A stretch of 64,000 bases of DNA from Tricholoma matsutake (GCA_026075535.2 AP026545.1:806001-870000); one strand, 5' to 3'. Shown: positions 1 to 11,159, counted from the first letter of the stretch. A program made the numbers and translations. The notes: generated by a model from the letters alone, not told the origin.

Positions 1-126
1 CAAAACCCTCTGTCTAATGTTACCCCTTCGCTAATGTATAATATTGCACCTTCAACAGTTGCTTCAACGCCATCTAGAGGTGTTTACCAAATTACTGACC
101 TATCTACAATGGCTGAAGATCGTATC

Positions 127-550
127 TAGTGTTTGAAGGTCCAGTCCATGGTTATGTAACAGTCTTTTGGAATTTTGAGATGTAATCTGCTTGTTAAAGC
201 CTTACAACTTATCCTGGCATTTCAGGACTTTTTGTACACAATGTCAATATAGGACCAAAAATGTTTTGTCATTATGACTCAGTGGTTTCTATAGAATTAA
301 ACATATCAAACACAAAACAATTTTTTCAGTTCATACATCCTCGAAAAATGTATAGACTGGAAAAATTGTTTTATGTTTAATATGTTTAATTCTGTAAAAC
401 CCCCTGAGGCATAATAGCAAAACCTTTTCAATCATATATTGACATTGTGTACAAAAAGTCCTGAAATGCCAGGATAAGTTGTAGGGCTTTAACAAGCAGA
501 TTACATCCAAAAGACTGTTACATAACCATGGACTGGACCTTCAAACACTA
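127..550. mobile_element. hAT-type foldback MITE (424 bp)
   Basis: The ends read TAGTGTTTGAAGGTCCAGTC and its inverse complement. The inverted homology runs inward over roughly 160 bp on each side, so nearly the whole element can fold on itself. It is flanked by an 8-bp target duplication, ATCGTATC (119-126) and ATTGTATC (551-558), differing by one transition; 8 bp is the hAT signature. No transposase is present, so it is non-autonomous. It sits in the gag reading frame of element A, and excision of MITE plus one duplication gives an E-D-R-I-T-Q-L frame like the E-D-G-I-A-A-L of the related gag at 57.2 kb. Confidence 0.9.
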
Positions 551-558
551 ATTGTATC

Positions 559-1503
559 ACACAACTCGAACAAGAGATATATGCTTTACAAAGTGGTAGA
601 CCTTTTGCACAAATTGATTTGAATGTGCCAACAGTTCCTACCTCATGGCCTTCGATCCCACAAATCCCTGCACCAGTCAAACAATTCGTCCCACAAGTAC
701 CAGCACCATTGATATCGTCCACAGCAACCAATCTGCCTACTTCAAATTTGGCACCATCTTTGACCTCCGAACCACCATTGCAACCAGTAATACATCCCTA
801 CAATGGCACTAAAGAAAATTTGCATCTACCTCCCCACGAATGCAACTTCGCATTGACAGGAAAAGCAAAAGACAAAGATGGCCCATTGTACCATACCCAA
901 GCCCCAATTCAAAAAGACAAAATTACCGAAGACGTCTTCACCCAATCAATGAAGACCCTGATTATCACTCTAACCCCCAAAGAACTACTTTCTCTATTGC
1001 CCAAAGTTCTTATGAAATGGAAGGAACAGGTCACTTCACATCATATCCAGCAACCCAAAGGAAATAATGCTACAAATCTTCTTAACAATGACATTTTCAT
1101 AATTGACGACCCTTACAAAACATATATTAGCAGTCTTCGCCCTGGAGAAATACCTGAACCTTTCATCGCAGCAAAGGAATCACACTCTATTTGATTGGTC
1201 ATTATAAATGTCAATGGCAGAAATCCAGTCAAAAGTGTAGTCAATCTGGGTTCATCGATCATTGCGATGTCAGAAGAAGTTTGTCACAAACTCGGTCTCA
1301 CCTACAATCCTTCAATGCCCATCCCGCTACAATTGGCTAATGGTGGCATTGACCAGAGTCTAGGTTTAGCATGGAACATACCTTGTGAAGTCAGTAGCAT
1401 CACCCTCTACATGCAAATACACATCATCCACAATCCAGCCTATGACACTCTGCTTGGACGACCATTCGATGTTCTCACAGAAAGTACAGTGAAGAATTAT
1501 TGA
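559..1503 (+). pseudogene. gypsy gag C-terminus and retropepsin-like domain
   Basis: The first open segment (to about 1194) is a Pro/Ser/Thr-rich linker followed by a PLYHTQAPIQ motif that also occurs at 56.8 kb in the related element. The second (1195-1503) is the retropepsin-like domain. The flap and C-terminal parts are recognisable (GLAWNIPCEVSSITLYMQIH, YDTLLGRPFDVLTES), but the catalytic D-S/T-G motif reads N-L-G-S, so the proteolytic aspartate is gone. A TGA at 1192-1194 separates the two segments. Judged a dead copy; no promoter or start codon of its own is evident. Confidence 0.75.
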
Positions 1504-2071
1504 AACAAAGCACAAACAATAACCATATTTGATCTGAACTCAACATGATCTTGCACTATTCCAACTATCCCCTGATCAAATTGTTGAAGAAGAGTAATTC
1601 ATGAGGATTTTTGCAACTAGAGGATAAGATCTCGGAGAATAACCAGTGCGCTCTCCTCATTTCTTTCAACCATTCTAATTCCTCTCTCTATAACTATCGA
1701 GTACACTGCAAATATTTCTGATATTGACTCCTCGAACTCTTTGAATACTCCTTCTTTTTCCTCAATTCTTGCAAACTTATATTTAACAGCTAGCCACCAG
1801 TATGCAATGTTCTTAACAACCTCGACAGCCACCCCTATGCACGATTATACTATCATTTTCCCTCCCCACATCTCATCAACTGACTCTATATACCCAATCT
1901 TTGCAGCACTGAAGAAGAAATACAAACCAGTTGCACAGAAGGTTCAACCAGTAATTACTGAACTACCTGATTGATTTCGCATTATTTGAACAATCACTGG
2001 TGACCCCCTCAAGAATATGCTGAAACTCAATCCTCATCCCCCATCATTGGTCCCCTCTCCCCAATATACAC

Positions 2072-3300
2072 TTGAACACAAAGCTATTATCAACAAAAAC
2101 CATCCTGGCAATTTTCTATGGCCAGAAGAATGAAAGCTTATGCATGACTTTATTCAAAATCACAAAACTGGTTTTGCATGGACTGAACAAGAACAAGGAA
2201 GTTTTTGCCCCGACTTCTTTCCTCCTATTAAATTCCCCATCATTCCTCACCCTCCATGGGTCAAACGTAATATCCCTATACCTCCTGGTCTGTATGAACA
2301 GATCTGTGAAATGCTGAAAAAGAAGATAGAAGCAGGAGTATACAAGTCATCGAACTCGTTGTATCAGTCACGATGGTTTTGCGTGGCAAAGAAAGACATG
2401 AAATCACTTCAAATTGTCCACAGTCTCAAATGACTAAATCAAGCAATGATGCATCGTCCCAATCCCCGAGCATCTAGCTGAGCAGTTTGGGGGATGCACC
2501 AGTGGAATGCTGGACCTATATGTCGCATTTGACAAAAGGAAAGTCGCAGAATCATCTCAAGATCTAATGACATTTCAGACACCTTTCAGAGCACTTCAGA
2601 TCATCACCCTACCAATGGGTTGGACAAACTCAGTTCCAATCTTACACAACGATGTCACATTCATCCTACAACCCAAAATCCCTCATATCACCATCCCTTA
2701 CATTGATGATACACCAGTTAAGGGTCCGAAATCAGAATATCAAATGATTGGAGGATCTTACAAAACGATCGCCGATAATCCAAGCATTTGATGTTTTGTC
2801 TAGGAGCATTTTAAAAATTTGAATCACATCGTCCAGTGGATGAAGTATTGTGGTAGAACATTCTCAGGTCCAAAGTCATTTGCTTGCATCCCCGGAATTA
2901 TCATTTTAGGTCATCAATGCAACATCAAAGGTTGTATGGCTGATCCCACTTGCATCACAGCAGTTAGCAAATGGGGACCTTGTCAAAGCCTTACCAAAGT
3001 CAAGGCATTTTTAGGAACTATTGGAGTTCATTGTATCTTTATTTGAAACTTCACTCAGCATGCTACAGCTCTAATACACCTTACATGAAAAGATGTCCCT
3101 TGTGAATTCAGACCAAAGCAAATCACAGCACAGGAAGACCTGAAGCAAGCACTCATCAATTCCACAGCAATTCGGGCTATTGACTACTCATCTGATGCCC
3201 CAGTTATCCTATCAGTCGACATGTCATACATCACTATTGGGTTCTTCCTCATGCAATGCGATTCCAACAACCCTCAAAAATGGTATTACAGTCAATTCGG
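2072..3300 (+). pseudogene. gypsy reverse transcriptase and start of RNase H
   Basis: Segments in shifting frames cover the RT domain. At 2140-2433 there are the N-terminal fingers (WVKRNIPIPPGLYEQICEML, then SRWFCVAKK). At 2507-2791 is the palm with the Y-I-D-D catalytic box at about 2698-2710. At 2819-3046 is the thumb region with KVKAFLGTIGVHCIFI. At 3047-3300 is the connection into RNase H (SVDMSYITIGFFLMQCD). In-frame stops occur near 2433, 2791 and 3046. The Y-I-D-D box is retained but the protein cannot be made whole. The frame continues after the nested LTR element at 6958. Confidence 0.8.
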
Positions 3301-3714
3301 TGATAGGTCCACTTTGGCAGCTGAGCTCTGAAAACAATAGATCACACTTGGACACATTCTTCACAATGTCCTACAATTTTGCAAATGCTTACAAATGCCT
3401 ACAAATGCATGAAACTATGATACGACACTTCAAAACATTTCAAAAGACTTTGAACCATTTTGAACAACTTCAGCTGCCATATTCTTATTGTACTGCACCT
3501 CAAACACATGTTCCCAACATTACACACACTGATGTATCACGTTCCTGCCACAACAAACATGAGGAGACACAATGGCTAGCACCTTAGCACACATCAAGGT
3601 GCTTTTCGATGTATTCATGATTTATTGGAACCACAAGATGAGGAGATTTGATATATCATGTATATTGCATGTTTCATTCTTATCATTTTCTCATTTACTT
3701 CGTGATTTTGACAC
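3301..3714 (+). repeat. Truncated 5' LTR of element B
   Basis: Begins TGATAGGTCCACTTTGGCAG and matches the first 414 bp of the 986-bp LTR at 5972 with scattered, mostly transition, differences. Similarity stops after the shared GATTTTGACAC, where integrase-tail sequence follows directly. The missing 570 bp and the upstream pol region therefore left in a single deletion. Confidence 0.88.
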
Positions 3715-4126
3715 CTAAACCCTTTATTTGAAGGTTTTTTTGGCATGGCTCAAAGCTGCAAAATGATTCGAGCAAGTCCATCAGCAGACTGTCAAAGACT
3801 ACAACTTTACAACAGGCAACTTAGTACTCCTTTGCAACATGCAGATCAAAAAGTCCCTTAATCACAAAATGCGGCCATGATACTTAAGTCCCCTCATCAT
3901 CATCGATCGAAACTATGGAGGAGCCTACATCCTTTGTGAACTCAATGGATCAGTACTCCATTGCCCCATTGCTGCCTTTTGTCTACTTCCTTATTTAGCT
4001 TGAAAATCCATTCCACTCCCTCCGAAATTCCTTGACATCGACCCAGAACATCTTGAAACACTTCAACAAACCTCGGACATCGATGAAGATATTCCTGAAG
4101 ACATCCCATACCCCAAAGATGATTAA
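3715..4126 (+). pseudogene. Integrase C-terminal tail (gypsy)
   Basis: The translated segment resembles the post-core tail of this gypsy family: KDYNFTTGNLVLL, SLNHKMRP, GGAYILCELNGS, then an acidic terminus ending in a TAA at 4124-4126. A TGA-interrupted frame and loss of everything upstream make it non-functional. The tail starts at an L-Y-L-K-V site, exactly where the integrase of element A breaks off at about 8425. Confidence 0.72.
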
Positions 4127-4461
4127 TTATTCTCTTTTCATTGTTCGCAATTACTTATCTATGACTTTGATTTCTTTTAGGGTATCATACAAGTCGCAAT
4201 ATTGCATTATAGCGTGGTCGCACAAACTCCAAAAAGGGTTTTTTGGCCATGATGATTTACTGAGCCTTTCCCTTGTTTCGTAACGTCTTGTCCTTACAGT
4301 TTCTCTTCCAAATATGCTCAGAACACTTACAACAATGAATGTCATTTCAAACAATTTTCAGATATTTCTTTTACTCTACTTATTTCTTATATTTTTTGTT
4401 TCTGGTTCAACAAAGCACAAATTTATTATACAAAAATAGCGAAATCAAAAACAACAAAATT

Positions 4462-5816
4462 TTACTCTTCTCCATCCAACATTTTACCCAGTGCTGCTAT
4501 CTCCTGATCCAGCATACGACACTGCATCTTTTTCTTTGCCATCTCCTCCAAAATTATCTGTTGGCACTGCTCTACACCCAACACGCCCTTGTTGCCCTCT
4601 CGAATTTCCCACCCCTTCCCTTTCCTGTCTTGCTTTGACTGTCCCTGCGACCTCGATGGCCCCACCTCTGGTGCTAGCGATGGCCTGATGACTCAAATTC
4701 GAGGCACTATATAGTACGAAATGTTAGTGAATACTTCGAAAAGACATTGAACAGTTGCTTACCTGGTTTTGGATGCTCCAAAGCCTTTACTCCACAACTC
4801 CCTATAGCCTTCTTTCCCTTCATTTTATGAACCCCCTGCCTTGAAACGCCCTCCCAATAGCACCCTTGTGCTTCTTGCATGCATTTGTGGCATTTTGCCG
4901 CTCCATCATCCATGACACACATGGGCCGGCTCTTGAAGCCAGCGCATCAATTGCACTACAGGTGTTTCATTAGTTTCAAAATCCCTGCAAAAATTTTTAT
5001 ATGACTTACCGGTCCTTCGAACTCGAGAAGTCCCCCCTCCTCGAATCTCATTCATTTAGCGGCAATTCCCTGTTTGCCGTCATCTTCATCGTCATCTTCA
5101 TCGTTGTCCTCCTCCATCACCTGCCACTTTTGGGTGCCCAGGATAATGACTGGGTCTGTGTCTATCTCCTGATCCTCCTCCCCAACTTCTGCTAGCCTAG
5201 TCACCTCACTTTCAGCCTGAAAGGCTGAGTTCCGCCTCCTCAGGTCCTCCTTTGATATTGTCTTCACTCGAACCTCAGTGACAAGAGTGGCTCAGGTAGC
5301 CTTGAGCACCTTCTGTCATTTGTCAAGCTTTGCAGCTTTTGCTGCCACTGCCTCGTGTCAAATCGCTTCTGCCTCCTCCCAAAGTTTTGCCTCTGCCTCT
5401 TCTGCCTCCTCCCATGCTTTTGCCTCTGCTGCTTCTGCTTCAGCCTTCACCTTAGCAGCCCTGGCCTCTTCCTCCTCTCGTTTGACCTCATCTGCTAGGT
5501 CCTGGAATAGAACCTTGGCACCCCATGGCAGCCACTCCCAATGTGCCAGTGGAGCATACAGTTTGAATACTTTGTCCACGACCTTTTGAATGGCCTGCAA
5601 ACAGGATTCCTCGACATTGTCCACAAGATTGTCATATTTGTACTATGAAAAGTTGTTAGCATCTGAAAGCACCTCAGAAAACGCATCGACACTCACCATT
5701 TTCTCACAAAAATCATGCCCCCAAACTTTGAAGTCGATATCTTCTACCTTACCAACTTTGGGCATGGCCTTCGCATGTTTGAGGATGTCGTGTTCGAATT
5801 CGAGGAGTAGCGACAT
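4462..5816 (-). CDS. Antisense spliced coiled-coil gene in LTR element B (degenerate)
   Basis: Runs opposite to pol, between the integrase tail and the 3' LTR. The start is the ATG at 5816; exon 1 (5697-5816, 40 codons) joins across a 54-nt intron (5643-5696, GTGAGT...TTTCATAG) to exon 2 without frame loss. Exon 2 encodes a hydrophobic stretch (LYAPLAHWEWLPWGAKVLF) then a long Glu/Ala/Lys coiled coil. A TGA near 5357 interrupts it. Further pieces in the same sense are an acidic linker (5052-5267), a cysteine cluster C-x7-C-x2-C-x6-C (4750-4922) with a GTAAGC donor, and a Gln/Lys-rich end (4462-4690). Several Agaricomycete gypsy elements are thought to carry reverse accessory genes; the function here is unknown. 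At least one stop makes this copy doubtful. Confidence 0.6.
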
Positions 5817-5954
5817 GATCGGAGGATGTAAGAGATGAGTACGACTCGAGGATGAGAAAAAAAGAGCGAGGTTTTCAAGTTACCTTTATAGGTTTTTCAA
5901 CACAATCATGGATTCGGCATGTGACTCCAATCAGCTGACTGGGACAGTCAGGAT

Positions 5955-5971
5955 TTCAGTAAGGGGGAGGA
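5955..5971 (+). other. Polypurine tract of element B
   Basis: The run AGTAAGGGGGAGGA lies immediately before the TGATAGG start of the 3' LTR, the position where plus-strand DNA synthesis is primed in LTR retrotransposons. An almost identical run occurs inside pol at 7389-7402 but no LTR follows there. Confidence 0.8.
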
Positions 5972-6957
5972 TGATAGGTCCACTTTGGCAGCTGAGATCT
6001 GAAAACAATAGATCACACTCAGACACATTCTTCACAATGTCCTACAATTTTGCAAATGCTTACAAATGCCTACAAATGCACAAAACAATGACACGACACT
6101 TTGAAATGTTTCAAAAGACTTTGAACCATTTCAAACAACTTTGGCCACCATATTCTTATCATACCACACCTCAAACACATGTTCCCAACATTACACACAC
6201 TGACGTATCACGTTCCCACCACAACAAACATGAGGAGATACAATGGCTAGCACCTTAGCATGCATTGAGGTGCTTTTTGATGTATTCATGATTTATTGGA
6301 ACCACAAGACAAGGAGATTTGATATATCATGTATACTGCATGTTTCCTTCTTATCATTTTCTCATTTACTTCATGATTTTGACACATTTTTCACTGCCTG
6401 ATGTTTACCACATGTTTTGCCTCATGGCCTTTTACCTTTTTAGTACTATCTCTCTAAAACATATATAGTTTGGTGTATTTACTGTCAAAAAGGGCAGGAA
6501 ATCATCTGGCTTAAGGGTTCTACTCTTGAGTCTTAGCTCAGTCTTAGTCTGAACTCTCTCAAGTATTCCATGAACTACATTGTTTTGCTACTCAGTTTCT
6601 CAAAACTTTTGTCAATCATCTATCTACCCTGTCGTTGTCTTTTACATCATTTTCACCTATCGTCACCATCTCCCAAACTCGTCAAAACCATTTTGAGGAT
6701 TTTCAAATTCCTTTGTATCACAGCTAAACTCTTTTGTATTGTTTTGAAATGCTTCATAGTGTTTCATACTACTTTGTACGGTTTTGCAAGACTTTGCACT
6801 GCTTAGCACTGCTTTGCAATGTTTCATAGTACATCTACTGGCCTTTGGATAGCACGGTGATATTCAGTACTACCTCACAACCTTCCTCTGACTCGTGTTA
6901 TATCTCCTAAGACCTGTTTTGTTGGTTTTGGTAGAGTTTCCAGGTTGAGCATCATCA
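5972..6957 (+). repeat. 3' LTR of element B (986 bp)
   Basis: Starts TGATAGGTCC and ends GAGCATCATCA. It has the TG...CA termini of an LTR and a polypurine tract directly upstream. Its last 100 bp (CTCACAACCTTCCTCTGACT onward) resemble the ends of the 1.2-kb LTRs at 14855, 15155, 24452, 53978 and 58734, so this is a diverged branch of the same LTR family. A TTTGTA-rich stretch around 6700-6830 contains many imperfect TTTGCA/TTTCATAG repeats. Confidence 0.88.
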
Positions 6958-7475
6958 TTGGTTCGATCATGCTTAATGACCACAAATCTTGGTTTTTGCA
7001 ACCGAAGCTCAAGCTCTATGGTCTATATTGTGCTCTTGGAGCACTTTGATTGTATCTAATAGGGGTCCAAAACCTCATTGTCAAAGTCAATGCAAGGTAT
7101 ATCAAAGGCATGCTCTCAAATCCTGATATTGCACCAAGTGCCAGTATCAATTGATGGATTGTCTTGATTCTCACATTTCACTTCACACTAGTTCACCTCA
7201 TAGGTACACATCATGGTCCGGACACACTTTCAAGACGTCCTCCACAAGACGAAGATGACCAGGTCAACAACAAAAATGATTTCAGAGACTGGATTGACCA
7301 TCTTCACAGTTTCATACACCAAATAAATCCCGTTACGACTTGTCCCTTTACTTCCTATCAAATTTCAACACTCTCCCTCTCTTCAGATCTCAGTAAGGGG
7401 GAGGATCTGACCTACAACAATGTCCCACAAACAAACAATGCAAAAAAGGATGACAAAAGATTACTTCGCATTTGA
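6958..7475 (+). pseudogene. RNase H of gypsy element A, second half
   Basis: Continues the RNase H frame that was cut at 3300: G-S-I-M-L-N-D at the start, then LYLIGVQNLIVKVNARYIKG and the signature H-F-T-L-V-H...G-T-H-H-G-P-D-T-L-S-R at 7180-7235. TGA codons occur near 7052 and 7153. The last 100 bp contain a polypurine-like AGTAAGGGGGAGGA inside the reading frame. The catalytic D-A-R-Y aspartate position reads N-A-R-Y, so activity is lost. Confidence 0.78.
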
Positions 7476-8425
7476 AAATGTTTAGAAGATTGGGTACAAC
7501 CCCCAGATTTATCAGATTCCGAATACATTACCTTCATTTGATATTGTACCGAATTCTTCTTATATTCTGGCAAACTATGGAGAAAGGACTCTCATGGAGC
7601 TCACAAGATCGTCACAATTCCTGAATGTTGTCTCAAAATTATTTGTGCAACTCACGACGATATCAGACACAAGATGGTCTTCACAATGACATCAGTTATT
7701 TCCCTATGATTCTGGTGGCCTAACATGAAAGCTGACATCACATGGTTTATTCGCACCTGCCACCTCTGCCAAGTATGACAAACTCGAAATCTCCTTATCC
7801 CACCTACCATTGCCACACCCACACCTTTATTCGGCAAAGTCTACATCGATACTATGCAAATGCCTCCTTCGAGCAGATTCAAGTATATCATACAAGGTTG
7901 ATGTTTGCTAATGACCTATCCAAAATGGCAAAATCTTCGATGAGAAAATGCCACAACCCTCAGGGATTGGATCTTCGAAGACATCATTTGTAGATGGGGT
8001 TCCCTATACAAAATCGTGAGCAATAATGGATCAGCCTTCATCGCAGCATTGGAGTACCTTTTGAAATAATATTATATTAACCACATTCGGATTAGTGGTT
8101 ACAATTCTCATGCGAACAGACTTGTCAAAAGAGCTCACTTTGATATTTGACAATTGTTATTCAACGCAGTCAATTGAGATCAAAGCAAATGGTCAGCTGG
8201 AGCACACTCTGTGTTTTGGGCAGAACAGGTTACAGTTTGTAGATGTATGGGTTGCTCTCCTTACTTTGCAGTTACAGGTTCACACTCCCTCATCCCGCTC
8301 GACATCTCTGAAGCAACATATTTGCAACCCCCTCTCAATTCTATCTTATTGACAACTGATCTCATCACTCAAAGAGCAATAGCACTACAAAAATGATCAT
8401 CTGACCTTGAAATTCTTTATTTGAA
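7476..8425 (+). pseudogene. Integrase of gypsy element A, broken
   Basis: A single frame with several stops shows the zinc-binding region ending in C-H-L-C-Q, then the core: the first acidic residue in V-Y-I-D-T-M, the second site reading S-N-N-G-S-A-F (Asp to Asn) and the third reading N-R-L-V-K-R-A (Glu to Lys). So two of the three DDE residues are lost. The later F-W-A-E-Q-V-T-V...G-C-S-P-Y-F-A-V-T-G region is well kept. The frame ends at an L-Y-L-K-V then TAA at about 8425, where family similarity stops. Confidence 0.8.
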
Positions 8426-8608
8426 AGTCTAAAGTCCGTGTTGGTGTCGAGTTATGGATGCGCTAGGTGCCGTGAGGAGCAAGAGAAATGAAAAGTTGTA
8501 AACCTGTCATATGTTGACTCAACACAACTCAGCATGCATCCACGTGCTCATGGTTTACTCATGTGATCTGTTTTCTGAAGGTCGTATTGCTTGAGTTGTC
8601 AGAGCACT

Positions 8609-10000
8609 ATGGATCCACCGACAAAGAAACAGCGATGTGGTGAGACGAAACCACTGCCTACGGATGGTCTTTCCGAAGCCCTCAATTCTGCTATCACATC
8701 TCAAGGCTCTGCGGAGCTTGCTGTGATATACCTGATGGACAAATATGATTTTGACCTCAATGAGCTGAAGGCCCAGATCGAAGGTGTGCGATCCTTCATT
8801 TCTGCATAATGCCAAGCTAGTAAGCTATATTTCACAACTAGACAAGGCTTTAAATGTCAGCTTTTCAAACGTCAAGTACAAGAACATTGCGCATTTCGTC
8901 GGTCTCGATCCTGTTTGACAGTTTCTAGATGCTCCATCATTTGACATCGATCGTGCTTGCATCCCCCCCAAGCTTTTCAAGGAGATAGTTGAGCAGATTC
9001 AGAGCAATATGGAGGAGCCCCCTTCCGAGCACAAAAATGAGGAAGCCAGGTCACGATACCTTGCACCCGTATGTTCAGTTACTCCTATGTTCTGTCGTTA
9101 AGTGCCTAATCTTGCTATTTGAGCTCTGGGGTCAGGCTATCCGGCATTTTAAGCTGTTGATGAAGAACACACCAGAATCTATCATACCCGGACGTATGAT
9201 GACCAAAGGCCGGATAGAACAACATTACAAGTTGTTTGGAGGGATTACTATCATATTTGTGGAAGTTAAGGTCAAGATTGGAGACACTCAAGAGCAACGG
9301 AATGTCATAGTGCAGGTCATTGCGGAATCCGATGGTAAGCACAGCAATGCATTGCCTCCATTCCTCATTGAGTCATCCTAGCCTGTGACTACTCCAATGC
9401 TTGCCTCGGCTTTGACTCCTTCCCAATACATGGTATTCTTACTGATGGGACGTCGTTCGAGTTCTTTCAGTTTGATGGCAGCACCAAACCTCCTACATTT
9501 GCTCAGGGCATTCGCAAGGCAAAAATGAACCAGGGCATCTGTTCCTTCAACACCCTCACCATTCCTCACCTCGAGGGTATCGATGCTTCAAAGTTCATTC
9601 TCAATCTTTGGCCTGCTGCCGAATTCATATTTTGGGTCATTCTCCAGGCCTACATATCTGGAATTGATGTGTATCTCCAGCGATCTACTAGGAAAGCCAA
9701 GGTGGAGAAAAAGCCTTGCGAGAGCACACCTGGATGGATCGACTGGCAAAGGAGGCACTCCAACTCACTGTTGATGCTAACTCAAAGGCAGCCAGCAGTG
9801 ATTTTCCCTCTGCAAATGCAGCAGCAAACACAGCATTCCATCATCTAGAGGATAGGTTGTTTATGTTTCTGCTAGACTTCTATGAAATTGATGCAACTGA
9901 CACATACACTAGCATCAACAAAGTGCCCAAATCACACCAGCATCAAGAGTGGAATATAATGCCTGCTTGGGACAATGAGCAGATGTCTAATAGTTGGTGA
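8609..10000 (+). pseudogene. PD-(D/E)XK-nuclease-like Agaricomycete family gene, broken
   Basis: The ATG at 8609 opens MDPPTKKQR, a basic start typical of nuclear proteins, and runs to about 8808, where a one-base shift moves the frame. The next part (to about 9070) has a TGA near 8914. A further part (9117-9334) contains GRMMTKGRIEQHYKLFGG and IIFVEVKVKIGD, matching the R-I-E...E-V-K layout of PD-(D/E)XK folds. A 47-nt GT-AG intron (9335-9381) keeps the frame through a D-A-C-D junction. The C-terminal part continues to about 9715, then shifts frame to end at 10000. I recall this as an Agaricomycete multicopy family with a nuclease-like core; the substrate is unknown. At least three disruptions make it a pseudogene. 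Confidence 0.62.
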
Positions 10001-10239
10001 AGATACACTGGGAAGGTGTCCCAACTGCTAATGTTACTATGTTACTATATTGATATCTACCTATGCTACATGAGTAGCTAAGGACAAACTAATAAGTAAG
10101 CCTCGATAGACCAAGTAAAAGTATGAGCAAATAAGTAAAAGGCACTAGTGGGGTAGCATCAAAACCTCAATGAGGAAAGCTTGCCACCACTGCAGTGTGA
10201 AATACACTGTGATGTGCAATGTATAGTAGTATAACATCA

Positions 10240-11132
10240 TTAAATCAAAAACCAGCTCCAGAGGCAGTTACATGCTGAACTTGGCCCCAAATGCAACTGG
10301 CAAGACGAATTGACTGAGTATGCCATTCCAACGATGGAGTGTAAGTCGCGAGACAGTTGAATAGAGGGGTGTAGGGAGGAATGTAGTGTATGCTGCTCAA
10401 ACCCCAGGAGTTTGAAGATGTCAGGGATCTGACCTAGGTAGAAGGCAGTATGGTGTAGTGGCCATATGGCACTGTCATCAGAGAACATGGACTTAGCTGC
10501 ACTTATGAGGCATTGCACTATTTCACTAGGCAGTAGGCACTTTTCAAGAATATTCAAGAATGAGAAGGTGGGAAAACTGGGTGCTACATGAACAGGGCAA
10601 CAAGCAATACCATGGGGTGACCGGTTCCTTCATAGTGCCAGCCGAGTGTCGCATTCAGCCTTAAGCTTCATGGTGCCAGTCTGAGTTGACAAAACCTCAT
10701 TGGATTCATCACTGATATGTAGAGTGCCCACATTAACAGCCAAAGAGAAAAAGGGATGAGAGGGGTACAGACTCACCATATCCACATCCCCATTCATGGC
10801 AGTGCTCAGAGCAGCAGGGCCCAGCGGATCAACAAAGGACGATGGTGAGACTGAGCGCAAGACATGAGAAGATGACGGGCCTCTTATCTTTCTAGGCAAC
10901 AGGGACAGAAGAGATGTCACGATCGAAGGAGAGGAGGAGGCCAGAGGGGAGCTGTGGGATTGGGATGGAGCAGGAAGCATAGGAGGAGAGGTGGCCAGGG
11001 GAGGGATAGACGAGGCAGAGGGGAGAGGAGGAGGTAGGGAGGAGACAGACACAGGCTGTGTGGGTGCAGGAAGCAGACAAAAGGAAGCTTCTCTCGAAGT
11101 TTTCTGATCAACTTGCAGCAGTCGTTGGCCAC
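10240..11132 (-). CDS. Possible minus-strand gene, Ser/Pro-rich then conserved-looking end
   Basis: Two open segments in the minus sense: 10630-11052, a Ser/Pro/Leu-rich N-terminal region ending in a less biased stretch, and 10240-10557, containing WPLHHTAFYLGQIPDIFKLL and CQLHLGPSSACNCLW. The second looks like real protein sequence (mixed composition, Cys and Trp conserved in style) and resembles an unnamed Agaricomycete family I only vaguely recall. An intron would be needed between 10558 and 10630. No catalytic motif, signal peptide or membrane segment was recognised. It could be a fragment of a repeat. Confidence 0.3.
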
Positions 11133-11159
11133 CCCCTATAACCCCTTGCTCACTTTATT

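Larger units (their letters stand above)
3301..6957 (+). mobile_element. Nested LTR element B inside element A
   Basis: A 3' LTR (5972-6957) and a truncated 5' LTR (3301-3714) in the same orientation bracket 2.26 kb of internal sequence. The internal part keeps only the tail of the integrase and an antisense gene; gag, protease, RT and most of integrase are deleted. Flanks are TCGG (3297-3300) and TTGG (6958-6961), a 4-bp target duplication with one C-to-T change. Deleting the element and one duplication fuses Q-F and G-S-I-M-L in the RNase H frame of element A, which confirms both boundaries. Confidence 0.85.
1..8425 (+). mobile_element. Decayed Ty3/gypsy element A, interrupted twice
   Basis: Plus-strand remnant of a gypsy LTR retrotransposon that begins before the window. 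In order it holds the end of gag, a retropepsin-like domain, reverse transcriptase, RNase H and integrase, each with stops or frameshifts. Two insertions break it: a hAT MITE (127-550) inside gag and an LTR element (3301-6957) inside RNase H; removing each insertion with one target duplication restores the flanking reading frame. It is the same family as the minus-strand element at 53978-59901, since gag, protease and RT share motifs. The 3' end stops abruptly at about 8425 inside integrase, with no LTR visible there. Confidence 0.85.

Noticed and set aside
7385..7405. Polypurine tract AGTAAGGGGGAGGA as an LTR boundary
   Set aside because: No TG-starting repeat follows and the run lies inside the pol reading frame; it is probably chance or an old conversion from the true tract at 5955.
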